DNA of 64,000 nt, from contig NZ_JNLE01000003.1 of the NCBI RefSeq assembly GCF_000702945.1, positions 1,411,501 through 1,475,500 on the forward strand, in the 5' to 3' direction. Each line of letters starts with the position of its first letter. Position 1 is the stretch's first letter. Shown here piece after piece: positions 46,814 to 54,900 of the stretch. Made by a program: the position numbers and the translations under genes. The notes beneath the pieces were generated by a model that saw nothing but the letters and a program-made list of their open reading frames with translations, was not told the DNA's origin and did no database searches. The stretch is from Clostridium sp. KNHs205 (GTDB taxonomy: Bacteria; Bacillota; Clostridia; Lachnospirales; Lachnospiraceae).

Positions 46814-47602
46814 ATGAAAAGTATGACTTTATCATCAAAAAAATTATTCTTGCTTACATTGCTTTTATGCCTTGTTATACCGGCATCTGGCTGTCGTAAG
46901 TCAGAAGTAACGGAAGATAAGACTCTTCGTGCCATTGTGATATCAGTCCATGACGAAAGCATCATGACAGCTGTGTCCGGTAAAAATGATGTCCTGACAC
47001 CATTTGAACCGGTTTCGGTTCATTATAAAGATACAAAAGATTTAAAGCTTCAACGAGGTACGGTTATTGACATTTTATTTGATGGTACAGTTATGGAATC
47101 CTATCCCCCTCAGATTTCAGCAAGGAAAATTAATGTGATTGAGGAGGTGGCGGATAACTGGCCCCCTACGAAAGAGATTCCTGAGGAGTATCCTTTCGAT
47201 TCAGCAAAAGAGGACGGAGTATATGCAGAAGGTCTGAAAGAAACTGCAAACCCTGAACTGGTTGATCGCTTTTTGGATAACAGTACACAGGGTATCACAG
47301 CATATCTAAGAAAAGTTTCCTATACCATAGAAGGAGATCCCATAATCACAGATTTTATTTATGATGGCGGCAAATATTACGCCGTAACGGATGCTTCCAG
47401 AGACGCCTATGCCGCGGAAGAAAAGATTACAGCAAAAGAATATTCCTATATCAATACCTATGAAAAGGAAAATAGAAGGATAGTCTATCTTGCAGACCAG
47501 AAAGATATCAGCCCGGAAGATTTTGAAGAAATGGTACTTAATCCGGATAATGATAATCACATTGATGTATTCATAATAGCAAATAATATGATTGCACAGT
47601 AA
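46814..47602 (+). CDS. Lipoprotein with DUF4362-like C-terminal region
   Basis: This 262-residue protein has a lipoprotein signal (KKLFLLTLLLCLVIPASGC; Cys near residue 27). A small beta domain follows with the pattern LRAIVISVHDESIMTAVSG, a pattern seen in DUF3221-like proteins. From about residue 135 a second domain (STQGITAYLRKVSYTIEGDP, TDFIYDGGKYYAVTDASRD) resembles DUF4362. Both DUF links are from memory. A short TGTGTGT-CGAA-ACACACA hairpin lies 13 nt upstream of ATG 46814, which GGGAG precedes. Confidence 0.65.
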   Translation: MKSMTLSSKKLFLLTLLLCLVIPASGCRKSEVTEDKTLRAIVISVHDESIMTAVSGKNDVLTPFEPVSVHYKDTKDLKLQRGTVIDILFDGTVMESYPPQISARKINVIEEVADNWPPTKEIPEEYPFDSAKEDGVYAEGLKETANPELVDRFLDNSTQGITAYLRKVSYTIEGDPIITDFIYDGGKYYAVTDASRDAYAAEEKITAKEYSYINTYEKENRRIVYLADQKDISPEDFEEMVLNPDNDNHIDVFIIANNMIAQ

Positions 47603-47871
47603 TATAAAAGCTTATTTCTCATGGGAATATTTATGAAAAGTATAAATCCCTGAAGGGATAAGCTTAAAATAATTCAAAGATAAAATAGGAGAGCATTTAA
47701 CAGAACAGCAGCGATGAGACAGAAGAACCTGATAAAAAGACGCTTCAATGGAGTTAAATATAAATGCTTGGGATAAATTTCATATAATACAGCATCCTAT
47801 AATATATAAAAGCCGGTCTGTATATTGAAACAATATAATCAGGGATTATGGACAATATAAAAAATATTGAT

Positions 47872-47900
47872 TTTACTTATGTTCCAAATATATGTATAAT
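47872..47900 (+). promoter_or_regulatory. Promoter upstream of purA
   Basis: TTTACT (47872-47877), a 17-nt spacer and a perfect TATAAT (47895-47900). The predicted start (about 47907) is only some 7 nt before a terminator hairpin. The preceding 47603-47871 is an AT-rich spacer with one AAGCTTAT/ATAAGCTT pairing and no gene. Confidence 0.6.
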
Positions 47901-47913
47901 AGGAAAGTAATAA

Positions 47914-47948
47914 GGCATGGTAACTGGTTTGTTACAATGCCGTTTTTT
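47914..47948 (+). terminator. Intrinsic terminator or attenuator in the purA leader
   Basis: GGCATGGTAAC (47914-47924), loop TGGTTT and GTTACAATGCC (47931-47941), with one G/A mismatch, then TTTTTT at 47943-47948. It stands between the purA promoter and the purA start codon, so it must be bypassed for purA expression. Confidence 0.7.
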
Positions 47949-48008
47949 ATGCAGAAAAAAGGATGACTGTATAAGAGATAACTCATGGTTGTAAAAGGAG
48001 GAAATTCT

Positions 48009-49283
48009 ATGGTAAAAGCAATAGTAGGCGCTAATTGGGGCGATGAAGGCAAGGGTAAGATAACGGACATGTTAGGTCAGGAATCTGATATTATTGTAAG
48101 ATTTCAGGGAGGCAGCAATGCTGGCCACACAATCATTAATAAGTACGGTAAATTCGCACTTCACCTTCTTCCCTCAGGTGTATTTTATGAGCACACTACC
48201 TGTATTATCGGTAACGGAGTAGCACTTAATATTCCTTATCTTTTTGAAGAAGTAAAATCCTTAACAGACAGAGGCGTGCCGGAACCTAAGCTCCTGGTTT
48301 CTGACAGAGCACAGATTATGATGCCATATCATATCCTCTTTGACCAGTATGAAGAAGAAAGACTGGGAGGCAAATCCTTTGGTTCCACCAAATCAGGTAT
48401 TGCACCCTTTTATTCCGATAAATATGCAAAAATAGGTTTTCAGGTATCCGAGCTTTTCGATGAAGAAAGCTTAAAAGAAAAAGTTGAAAGAGTATGTGAA
48501 GCTAAAAATGTTATCTTAGAGCATATGTATCACAAACCTCTCATCAACACTGAGGAATTATACAATACCCTTATTGAATACAGAGAAATGGTTAAACCAT
48601 ATGTCTGCGATGTTTCTGCTTACCTGTATGAGGCTATAAAAGAAGGTAAGAATATCTTATTAGAGGGACAGCTTGGTGCTTTGAAAGATCCGGATTTCGG
48701 AATTTATCCGATGGTAACTTCCTCCTCCACACTGGCAGCCTACGGTGCCATAGGTGCAGGTATTGCTCCTTATGAAATCAAGGAAATTATTGCAGTTGCC
48801 AAGGCTTATTCCAGTGCTGTAGGAGCCGGTGAATTCGTAAGTGAGATTTTTGGTGAAGAAGCCGATGAGTTAAGAAAAAGAGGCGGTGACGGCGGTGAAT
48901 TTGGTGCTACGACCGGAAGACCCAGACGTATGGGCTGGTTCGATGCAGTAGCAACAAGATATGGCTGCAGAATGCAGGGAGCAACACAGGTTGCACTTAC
49001 TGTTCTGGATGTTCTGGGCTATTTAAATGAGCTGCCTGTATGTGTAGGTTATGAAATCGATGGAGTTGTGACAAAGGATTTCCCTACCACAGTTAAGCTT
49101 GCCAAAGCAAAGCCGGTTTATGTAAATCTTCCTGGCTGGAATCAGGAAATCAGGGGAATTACGAAATACGAAGAGCTTCCTGAGAATTGCAGGAATTATA
49201 TTGAGTTTATAGAAAAAGAGATAGGCGTTCCTGTTACCATGGTTTCCAATGGTCCTGGCAGGGATGAAATTATTTATCGTTAA
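48009..49283 (+). CDS. purA: Adenylosuccinate synthetase
   Basis: This 424-residue enzyme joins IMP and aspartate with GTP to form adenylosuccinate, the first AMP-specific step. The GTP P-loop and catalytic residues are GANWGDEGKGKITD (residues about 7-20), with GGSNAGHT near 38 and TTGRPRRMGWFD near 300. ATG 48009 has AAAGGAGG 8 nt upstream; the in-frame ATG 47985 precedes that site and is rejected. It stands apart from purCFB but completes the route with purB. A promoter plus terminator precede it. Confidence 0.96.
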   Translation: MVKAIVGANWGDEGKGKITDMLGQESDIIVRFQGGSNAGHTIINKYGKFALHLLPSGVFYEHTTCIIGNGVALNIPYLFEEVKSLTDRGVPEPKLLVSDRAQIMMPYHILFDQYEEERLGGKSFGSTKSGIAPFYSDKYAKIGFQVSELFDEESLKEKVERVCEAKNVILEHMYHKPLINTEELYNTLIEYREMVKPYVCDVSAYLYEAIKEGKNILLEGQLGALKDPDFGIYPMVTSSSTLAAYGAIGAGIAPYEIKEIIAVAKAYSSAVGAGEFVSEIFGEEADELRKRGGDGGEFGATTGRPRRMGWFDAVATRYGCRMQGATQVALTVLDVLGYLNELPVCVGYEIDGVVTKDFPTTVKLAKAKPVYVNLPGWNQEIRGITKYEELPENCRNYIEFIEKEIGVPVTMVSNGPGRDEIIYR

Positions 49284-49304
49284 TTAAATGGTGGATTCCT
49301 AATT

Positions 49305-49415
49305 GGTTTTCACAAGGGGGGATTTTCGTCAAACAACAGGTTTTCACAAGGGGACGGAAATTTGCTTCAAACAGAAGGTTTTCACAAGGGGACGGAAATT
49401 TGCGTCAAACAGAAA
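49305..49415 (+). repeat. Three direct repeats GGTTTTCACAAGGGG downstream of purA
   Basis: Copies start at 49305, 49339 and 49377 (34-38 bp step). They extend as GGTTTTCACAAGGGGACGG, AAATTTGC and TCAAACAGAA. The first copy has GGGGGG in place of GGGGAC. The third copy runs into the left arm of the long palindrome. A related CAAGGGGACGG precedes the second palindrome at 56715. Confidence 0.85.
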
Positions 49416-49605
49416 GACTCATGCTTCAATTCCAAGGTATAAGAAGTCCTAATTCTCTGAAGCTTTTGTGCTTGACATATACTAAAACAGATAACTCGCT
49501 CCGCTCAGACAATCTGTTTTAGTATATAGCACAAAAGCTTCAGAGAATAGGACTTCTAATACCTTTCCATAGGCGCATTCATCTTTCTGTTTGGCGCGAA
49601 TTTCC
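49394..49605. repeat. Long palindromic element, copy A
   Basis: The outer arms GGAAATTTGCGTCAAACAGA (from 49394) and their near-complement (to 49605) enclose an inner hairpin at 49442-49557. In the hairpin, AGAAGTCCT...CTCTGAAGCTTTTGTGC pairs with GCACAAAAGCTTCAGAG...AGGACTTCT and ACTAAAACAGAT with ATCTGTTTTAGT; the loop is about 17-19 nt (ACTCGCTCCGCTCAGAC). It has no open frame. A second copy with matching architecture lies at 56724-56937. Confidence 0.9.
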
Positions 49606-49717
49606 TGTTTGTTTATGAAGAACGGTTTTTGAGGCGTGAAGCTTTGGAGTGTATCATAGAAAAATACAGTGTTTTTTGAAGAATTGTGAACTGCCTGATT
49701 TGAGTTTGTATGATATA

Positions 49718-50110
49718 ATGAAAGCGGAAAGAGGAATTGCAAGCTTGCTTGCGAATTCTGACTGGAGCAACAAGAAAATGAACAAGCTTTACGTTCATTT
49801 TATAATGAAAGCGGAAAGAGGAATTGCAAGCTTGCTTGCGAATTCCGACTGGAGCAACAAGAAAATGAACATGCTTTACGTTCATTTTATAATGAAAGCG
49901 GAAAGAGGAATTGCAAGCTTGCTTGCGAATTCTGACTGGAGCAACAAGAAAATGAACATGCTTTACGTTCATTTTATAATGAAAGCGGAAAGAGGAATTG
50001 CAAGCTTGCTTGCGAATTCTGACTGGAGCAACAAGAAAATGAACAAGCTTTACGTTCATTTTATAATGAAAGCGGAAAGAGGAATTGCTTGTTTGCAGAT
50101 TCTGACTGGA
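49718..50110 (+). repeat. 87-bp tandem array upstream of the ROK kinase
   Basis: Four full units start at 49718, 49805, 49892 and 49979, and a decayed fifth at 50066. Each unit has ATGAAAGCGGAAAGAGGAAT, then GCAAGCTTGC, and ends with the hairpin AAAATGAAC-N9-GTTCATTTT merging into TATAAT. Since 87 is a multiple of 3, both strands stay open through it (171 and 148 codons). I do not regard these as genes: there is no ribosome site, and the frame ends inside the kinase. Confidence 0.92.
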
Positions 50111-50144
50111 GCAATAAGAAAAGGGACGAAAGACGGAGGGGATT

Positions 50145-51026
50145 ATGATAATTGGAGGAATTGAAGCCGGCGGTACAAAAATGGTTTGTGCAATCGGTAA
50201 TGAAAAGGGAGAAATCCATAAGAGATTAACAATTCCGACAGAGTCACCTGAAGTTACTATTCCTGCATTGATTCGATTTTTTGAAACAGAAGCTTTAGAA
50301 GCCCTGGGAATCGGATGTTTTGGTCCTATTGACTTGAATATTTTATCTCCTACCTACGGTTCGATTACCAGCAGTCCGAAAATGGCCTGGCGTAATTTTA
50401 ATATTGTGAAGGCTTTTAAGGATGCATTGAAGATTCCCATAGGTTTTGATACGGATGTCAACGGTGCTGCTCTTGGAGAAGCTGTCTGGGGAGCGGGTAA
50501 AGATTGTGAGTCGGTAATCTATATTACGATTGGTACCGGAGTGGGAGTTGGAGTCTGCATCAATGGTATGCCGCTGCATGGACTGGTTCATCCGGAGGCT
50601 GGACATATACTTGTTACCCGCCATCAACAGGATACCTACGAAGGTTTTTGTCCTTATCATGATAACTGTCTGGAAGGGCTTGCTGCCGGACCGGCAATAG
50701 AGGGCAGATGGAAGCAAAAAGGCCATGAGCTGGCAGAACGGGATGAAGTCTGGGAACTGGAGGCTTTTTATATAGCCCAGGCTGTTACTAACTATATACT
50801 GACCTTATCACCTAATAAAATTGTTTTATGGGGCGGTGTTATGCATCAGCCTCAGCTCTTTCCTGCTGTAAGAGAGAAGGTTCTGCAAAATTTGGGTGGA
50901 TATATCCGTCATGAGGACATTATGAAAGATATTGATAATTATATTATATCACCAATACTTGGGGAAGATCCCGGTATCTTGGGAGCTATAAGACTTGGAT
51001 ATCTTGCATTAGAGAAGGCACTGTAG
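50145..51026 (+). CDS. ROK-family sugar kinase (fructokinase type)
   Basis: This 293-residue kinase begins MIIGGIEAGGTKMVCAIG, the ROK ATP loop. It has FDTDVNGAALGEAVWGAG near residue 104 and the zinc-type motif HPEAGHILV...CPYHDNCLEGLAAGPA near 147-187. The last block, with its single-His/three-Cys spacing and EGLAAGPA, favours the ROK fructokinase group (ScrK/GmuE-like) over glucokinase. It phosphorylates a hexose at O6. GGAGGGG precedes ATG 50145. Its 5' region is the 87-bp repeat array. Confidence 0.88.
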   Translation: MIIGGIEAGGTKMVCAIGNEKGEIHKRLTIPTESPEVTIPALIRFFETEALEALGIGCFGPIDLNILSPTYGSITSSPKMAWRNFNIVKAFKDALKIPIGFDTDVNGAALGEAVWGAGKDCESVIYITIGTGVGVGVCINGMPLHGLVHPEAGHILVTRHQQDTYEGFCPYHDNCLEGLAAGPAIEGRWKQKGHELAERDEVWELEAFYIAQAVTNYILTLSPNKIVLWGGVMHQPQLFPAVREKVLQNLGGYIRHEDIMKDIDNYIISPILGEDPGILGAIRLGYLALEKAL

Positions 51027-51050
51027 AATAATTTGATAGATTAATATTAT

Positions 51051-51103
51051 AACCCAAGAATAAGTGCAATGACTGCTATGGTGCTTCTATTCTTGGGTTT
51101 TTT
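51051..51103 (+). terminator. Terminator after the ROK kinase
   Basis: AACCCAAGAAT (51051-51061) pairs with ATTCTTGGGTT (51089-51099), and a run of six Ts follows (51098-51103). The ATG at 51069 in its loop is not a gene start. Confidence 0.85.
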
Positions 51104-51122
51104 GCAAATTGAGGAAAAAGCA

Positions 51123-52895
51123 ATGAAAGAAAAGTTAAAGAGACTGCATAGATTTGTTTTCCATTCCAGTACCATATTTACTCAGCTGGTTGCTTTTACA
51201 GCGCTGGTAAGCATTGTACCCATATTGTTCATCAGTTCACTGGTTTTTCAAAAAATTACAAATCTGGTTACAGAGGAGTTGGTGAATTCCCATAATCAGC
51301 TGATTGCCCAGTATACGTCGAATTTAGAAAGCAAGCTTTATCAATATAATGACAGCTTAAGGCAGATAACCAATAACACCATTATTGTTAATACCCTGAT
51401 GAATAAGACGGAGGATAATAATCCGCGGAGTAAAGGAACAGATGTCAGTACAGAAGTAAACAAATCACTCCATTTGGAAAGTCCCGAGCTGCGTAATTGC
51501 ATGATTTATTCCAATAATTCAAACGGTAAGATTTATGGCAGCAGAGTAGCTATGATGGATGGAGCTACCAGAGAGAGCTGGTTTACAAAAAGTTTGTCTG
51601 CAAGAGGGAATTATTTTATTTATATGGCAGGCAAAAAGAAAGAAGCCATACTTTCCTTAAAGCAGGATATTATTTATATAAATACTGCGGATTATACCAG
51701 CGAATTCATCGGTATGGTTAAACTGGATATTTATCTGGAACGGCTGCTGGCACCAACCGTTACTTTTGGCGAATCGGTGTATTCTTATGATGTAATCGCT
51801 TTAGACAGTAACTCGAATATAGTATATTCCTCTAACAAAGCTTACAATTCCATACTGAATGACCTGTCCTATGAGGAACTGAATTCTCATAAAACCAATT
51901 ATTATAAAGATGCTATGGTTATCAGTCCGAATCATGAAATAAACTTTGGTTTAAGACTACTGTTTTTATTCAATAACAGCCAGTTGAACAAGAAGAAAGC
52001 GGATGTCCAGAGCAGCCTCTTGCCGGTTCTCTCAGTAGTGATTGGAATTATCTTTGTTACCATGTTTGCGTTTACCAGAAGTTTTTCGAAAAGAGTGGAG
52101 AAACTGATTCATAAGATTAAGGTGGCGGAAACCGGTGATTTATCCATAACGGAAAAAATTGAAGGAAATGACGAGATAGCAGTTCTGGACAGGCAGTTCA
52201 ATACAATGCTTGAAAAGCTTGATACCCTGATTAAGAAAAATTATATTCAGCAGCTGGAGAAGAAAGAAAGTGAATTCCGTAATCTGCAATTGCAGATTAA
52301 TCCTCATTTCCTTTATAATACCCTGGAAACCATCAGTTCCATTGCAGCGGTAAAAGGTGTCTTTCTTATCTGTGATCTTTGTGAAAAGCTTGGAGGGAAT
52401 TTCAGATACAGCCTTGGGAAAAACTATGGGGAATTCGTAACGGTAAAACAGGAACTGGTGCATACGCAGAATTATGTGTATATACAGAAAACAAGATTTG
52501 AGAATAAATTCGATGTGTTTTACAATGTTGATCCTGAAATGGAGGACAAACTGGTGCTGCGGTTCATTCTGCAGCCCATTGTGGAGAACGCCATTGTTCA
52601 TGGTCTGAGTAATAATAAAGGGAAGGGAACCCTGGAGATTTCCATTAAAGAGATTAATCATATGCTGGTCATAAAGATTGAAGATGATGGTGCCGGCATG
52701 TCGCAGCAAAAAGTTGAAGAAATCAGTAATTATATCAATGATACCCACCAAACGGAACAGACCAGACAGGGAATCGGTATCAGAAATGTTAACCAGAGAA
52801 TTCAATTAGCTTGTGGAATTGAATATGGAATTACGATAGAGAGTTTGCAGGGACGGGGAAGTTGTTTTACAATTACCCTGCCACTTCTTCAATAG
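51123..52895 (+). CDS. YesM-type sensor histidine kinase
   Basis: This 590-residue membrane kinase has its first helix near residues 19-42 (LVAFTALVSIVPILFISSLV) and an extracellular sensor of about 260 residues. A second helix lies near 300-320 (LLPVLSVVIGIIFVTMFAF), then HAMP, then the HisK domain with the phospho-acceptor in QINPHFLYNTLE (His about 395). The HATPase_c has QPIVENAIVHGLSNN and DDGAGM. YesM kinases usually sense extracellular oligosaccharides and act with an AraC-type regulator; that gene follows directly. GAGGAAAAAG precedes ATG 51123. Confidence 0.93.
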   Translation: MKEKLKRLHRFVFHSSTIFTQLVAFTALVSIVPILFISSLVFQKITNLVTEELVNSHNQLIAQYTSNLESKLYQYNDSLRQITNNTIIVNTLMNKTEDNNPRSKGTDVSTEVNKSLHLESPELRNCMIYSNNSNGKIYGSRVAMMDGATRESWFTKSLSARGNYFIYMAGKKKEAILSLKQDIIYINTADYTSEFIGMVKLDIYLERLLAPTVTFGESVYSYDVIALDSNSNIVYSSNKAYNSILNDLSYEELNSHKTNYYKDAMVISPNHEINFGLRLLFLFNNSQLNKKKADVQSSLLPVLSVVIGIIFVTMFAFTRSFSKRVEKLIHKIKVAETGDLSITEKIEGNDEIAVLDRQFNTMLEKLDTLIKKNYIQQLEKKESEFRNLQLQINPHFLYNTLETISSIAAVKGVFLICDLCEKLGGNFRYSLGKNYGEFVTVKQELVHTQNYVYIQKTRFENKFDVFYNVDPEMEDKLVLRFILQPIVENAIVHGLSNNKGKGTLEISIKEINHMLVIKIEDDGAGMSQQKVEEISNYINDTHQTEQTRQGIGIRNVNQRIQLACGIEYGITIESLQGRGSCFTITLPLLQ

Positions 52896-52908
52896 GGAGG
52901 GTATTGGC

Positions 52909-54516
52909 GTGAATAGGAGTATTTTGATTGCGGATGATGAGGAACTGATAAGACAGGGGATTAAAGCCAGATTGGAGTTTCTGGAGCTGATGCCGGCGGT
53001 GCTGTATGAAGCCGAATCAGGTGAACAGGCTATTGAAATTTTAGAACAGCACAAAGTGGATATTATTATAACAGATATCCGCATGGCAGGGATGGATGGA
53101 TTAATGTTTATTCGTACTGCCAAAACGATGTTACCGAAATTGCAGTTCATTATACTAAGCGGGTATGCAGAATTTGAATATGCAGAGCAGGCCATTCATT
53201 TGGGGGTGAATGCCTATCTGTTAAAGCCTGTGTCAAATGAGAACTTAAAAAAGGCCATTGAAGATTCCCTGCAGAAAATTGAGGAAGAGGAAGCTTTGAG
53301 GCTTAGCATTAGAGAAGGCTCACGTTCGCTTGCGGAAAAAAAGGATTATATGCTGGACAAGGCAGTCAATGAACTGCTCAGAAACCAGCTGGAAATTGAT
53401 AATCTGCGCAAAACAGGAAACCTTGCAGGGATTGAATTTCCACTGGAAAATCAATGGAGTATTGTTTCAGTAATTCATATAAACTCTGAAAGCTATGAAC
53501 AGAAATGTTTTGACTATAAGGATATTGACCTGATTAAATTTTCCATAAAGAATGTGTTTTATGAAATTGAAGGAGAGGGAAGACGGCTTATTGTTAATAA
53601 CCTTTCCAATATGAATCAGCTTTATGTCATTTTTACCAATACCAATCCAGCCAGGCTGCGGATTGAGGCGGAGAAAGTATTTACCAAGTTGCAGAATCTT
53701 CTATGGAAGAAGATGAGGGTCTCCCTGACCTTTGGCAGCAGCTCCATAGCAGCTCAAATTACTGTGGAAAGCAGTAAGGAGGCTCAGGAGGCTTTCTTGC
53801 AGAGAATGATTCATGGCAAGCTTAATCTTTATTTCTATGATGATATAAAGATACTTTCAGCAGAGCAATTTCCGGTATCCGAGCTGCATATGCTGCATCA
53901 GTATATTGAGCGGCACGACGCTGGGAATATAGAATTTTTGCTCAATGATATCTTTTCAGAGGATAAGATTAAAAGATACAATGTGGCATATATACGTATT
54001 GTCTGGGCACGAATCATACAGATTCTTATTACTGTATCCAATCCGTTGTTTACCAATGATCCAAAGAATATGGAAAAGCTGGTGCTGAATTTTGAGATCT
54101 TTGAGACCTTTCAATCTGTTAAGGAATTGGTTAACTACCTTTACCTGCTTATTCTGGATAGTATATCCGTTAAGGGCGATATTGATATTAATGCCAGAAA
54201 CAAGATAAAGCTGGGTATCAAGTATATTCAGGATAATTATAACCGTGATATTTCCATTACAGAGCTGGCAGAAAAATTTGCAATAAGCCCAAATTACTTC
54301 TCCACCATATTTAAGAAAGAAACCGGGCAGACAACTGTAAATTACATCAAAAATCTCCGGTTGGAAAAAGCCTGCGAGTATCTGGTACGATCGGACAAAA
54401 GCATAGCGGAAATCTCAAAAGAGGTTGGTTATGAGGACAGCCAGTATTTCTTCCGGGTCTTTAAAAAATCAACTTCATTGACACCTCTGGAGTACAGAAG
54501 ACTGCATCGCAAGTGA
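52909..54516 (+). CDS. YesN-type response regulator with AraC DNA-binding domain
   Basis: This is a 535-residue regulator. The receiver domain (residues 1-120) has SILIADDEELIRQGIKAR and the phospho-acceptor D56 in IIITDIRMAGMDG, with the switch Lys in YLLKPV. A middle region of about 300 residues follows, and the C-terminal 100 residues hold two AraC HTH units (ITELAEKFAISPNYFSTIFK and AEISKEVGYEDSQYFFRVFK). It pairs with the kinase 13 nt upstream. Start is GTG 52909 behind AGGGAGGG. A likely target is the downstream Lpl-type transporter operon. Confidence 0.93.
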   Translation: MNRSILIADDEELIRQGIKARLEFLELMPAVLYEAESGEQAIEILEQHKVDIIITDIRMAGMDGLMFIRTAKTMLPKLQFIILSGYAEFEYAEQAIHLGVNAYLLKPVSNENLKKAIEDSLQKIEEEEALRLSIREGSRSLAEKKDYMLDKAVNELLRNQLEIDNLRKTGNLAGIEFPLENQWSIVSVIHINSESYEQKCFDYKDIDLIKFSIKNVFYEIEGEGRRLIVNNLSNMNQLYVIFTNTNPARLRIEAEKVFTKLQNLLWKKMRVSLTFGSSSIAAQITVESSKEAQEAFLQRMIHGKLNLYFYDDIKILSAEQFPVSELHMLHQYIERHDAGNIEFLLNDIFSEDKIKRYNVAYIRIVWARIIQILITVSNPLFTNDPKNMEKLVLNFEIFETFQSVKELVNYLYLLILDSISVKGDIDINARNKIKLGIKYIQDNYNRDISITELAEKFAISPNYFSTIFKKETGQTTVNYIKNLRLEKACEYLVRSDKSIAEISKEVGYEDSQYFFRVFKKSTSLTPLEYRRLHRK

Positions 54517-54601
54517 CATCTGACTTGAGTATCAGTAAGTCACATTAACAATGTGAAGCCAAATACCCCAATTTATTGTAGCAAAAGACGCATGCTTTCT
54601 T

Positions 54602-54647
54602 AAGGCATAGGAAGTCCTGATACTATGAAAAGGACTTTTTATGCCTT
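54602..54647. repeat. Short relative of the long palindromic element
   Basis: AAGGCATAGGAAGTCCT (54602-54618) pairs with AGGACTTTTTATGCCTT (54631-54647) with two mismatches. The GGAAGTCCT/AGGACTT core and the trailing CTTTCTGTAGGTACATTC echo the flanks of the long elements (TTTCCATAGGCGCATTCAT). It appears to lack their long central stem. The rest of the 384-nt spacer 54517-54900 shows no gene. Confidence 0.55.
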
Positions 54648-54900
54648 TCTGTAGGTACATTCTACATTGATTTTTACTGGCTTGTAAAATTTGCTCTTAC
54701 ACATATGAAAGCAAGGCCTTGAGGCGCTCTGCAACAAACAACAATTCTATCTTTAAGAGTGCTACTGTATGCCCTAAGCAGCGCTTCTAATTGCCTTGAT
54801 TAGCACATGGTTCCTCTCAAAGCAGAATGACCAGTTAAGTGCATAGGGTAGCATATGGTATTCTCAATTACGCCTTTTTCGTTTCCAATTACACCTAAGC

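Noticed and set aside
49718..50110. Possible CRISPR array
   Set aside because: The units are contiguous with no variable spacers, and there are no cas genes.
49649..50164. 171-codon plus-strand and 148-codon minus-strand frames through the 87-bp array
   Set aside because: They stay open only because the repeat length is a multiple of three. There is no ribosome site and the plus frame ends inside the ROK kinase gene.
51069..51122. Longer N-terminus for the YesM kinase from ATG 51069
   Set aside because: The ATG lies in the loop of the ROK kinase terminator, and ATG 51123 has a good ribosome site and gives the usual N-terminus.
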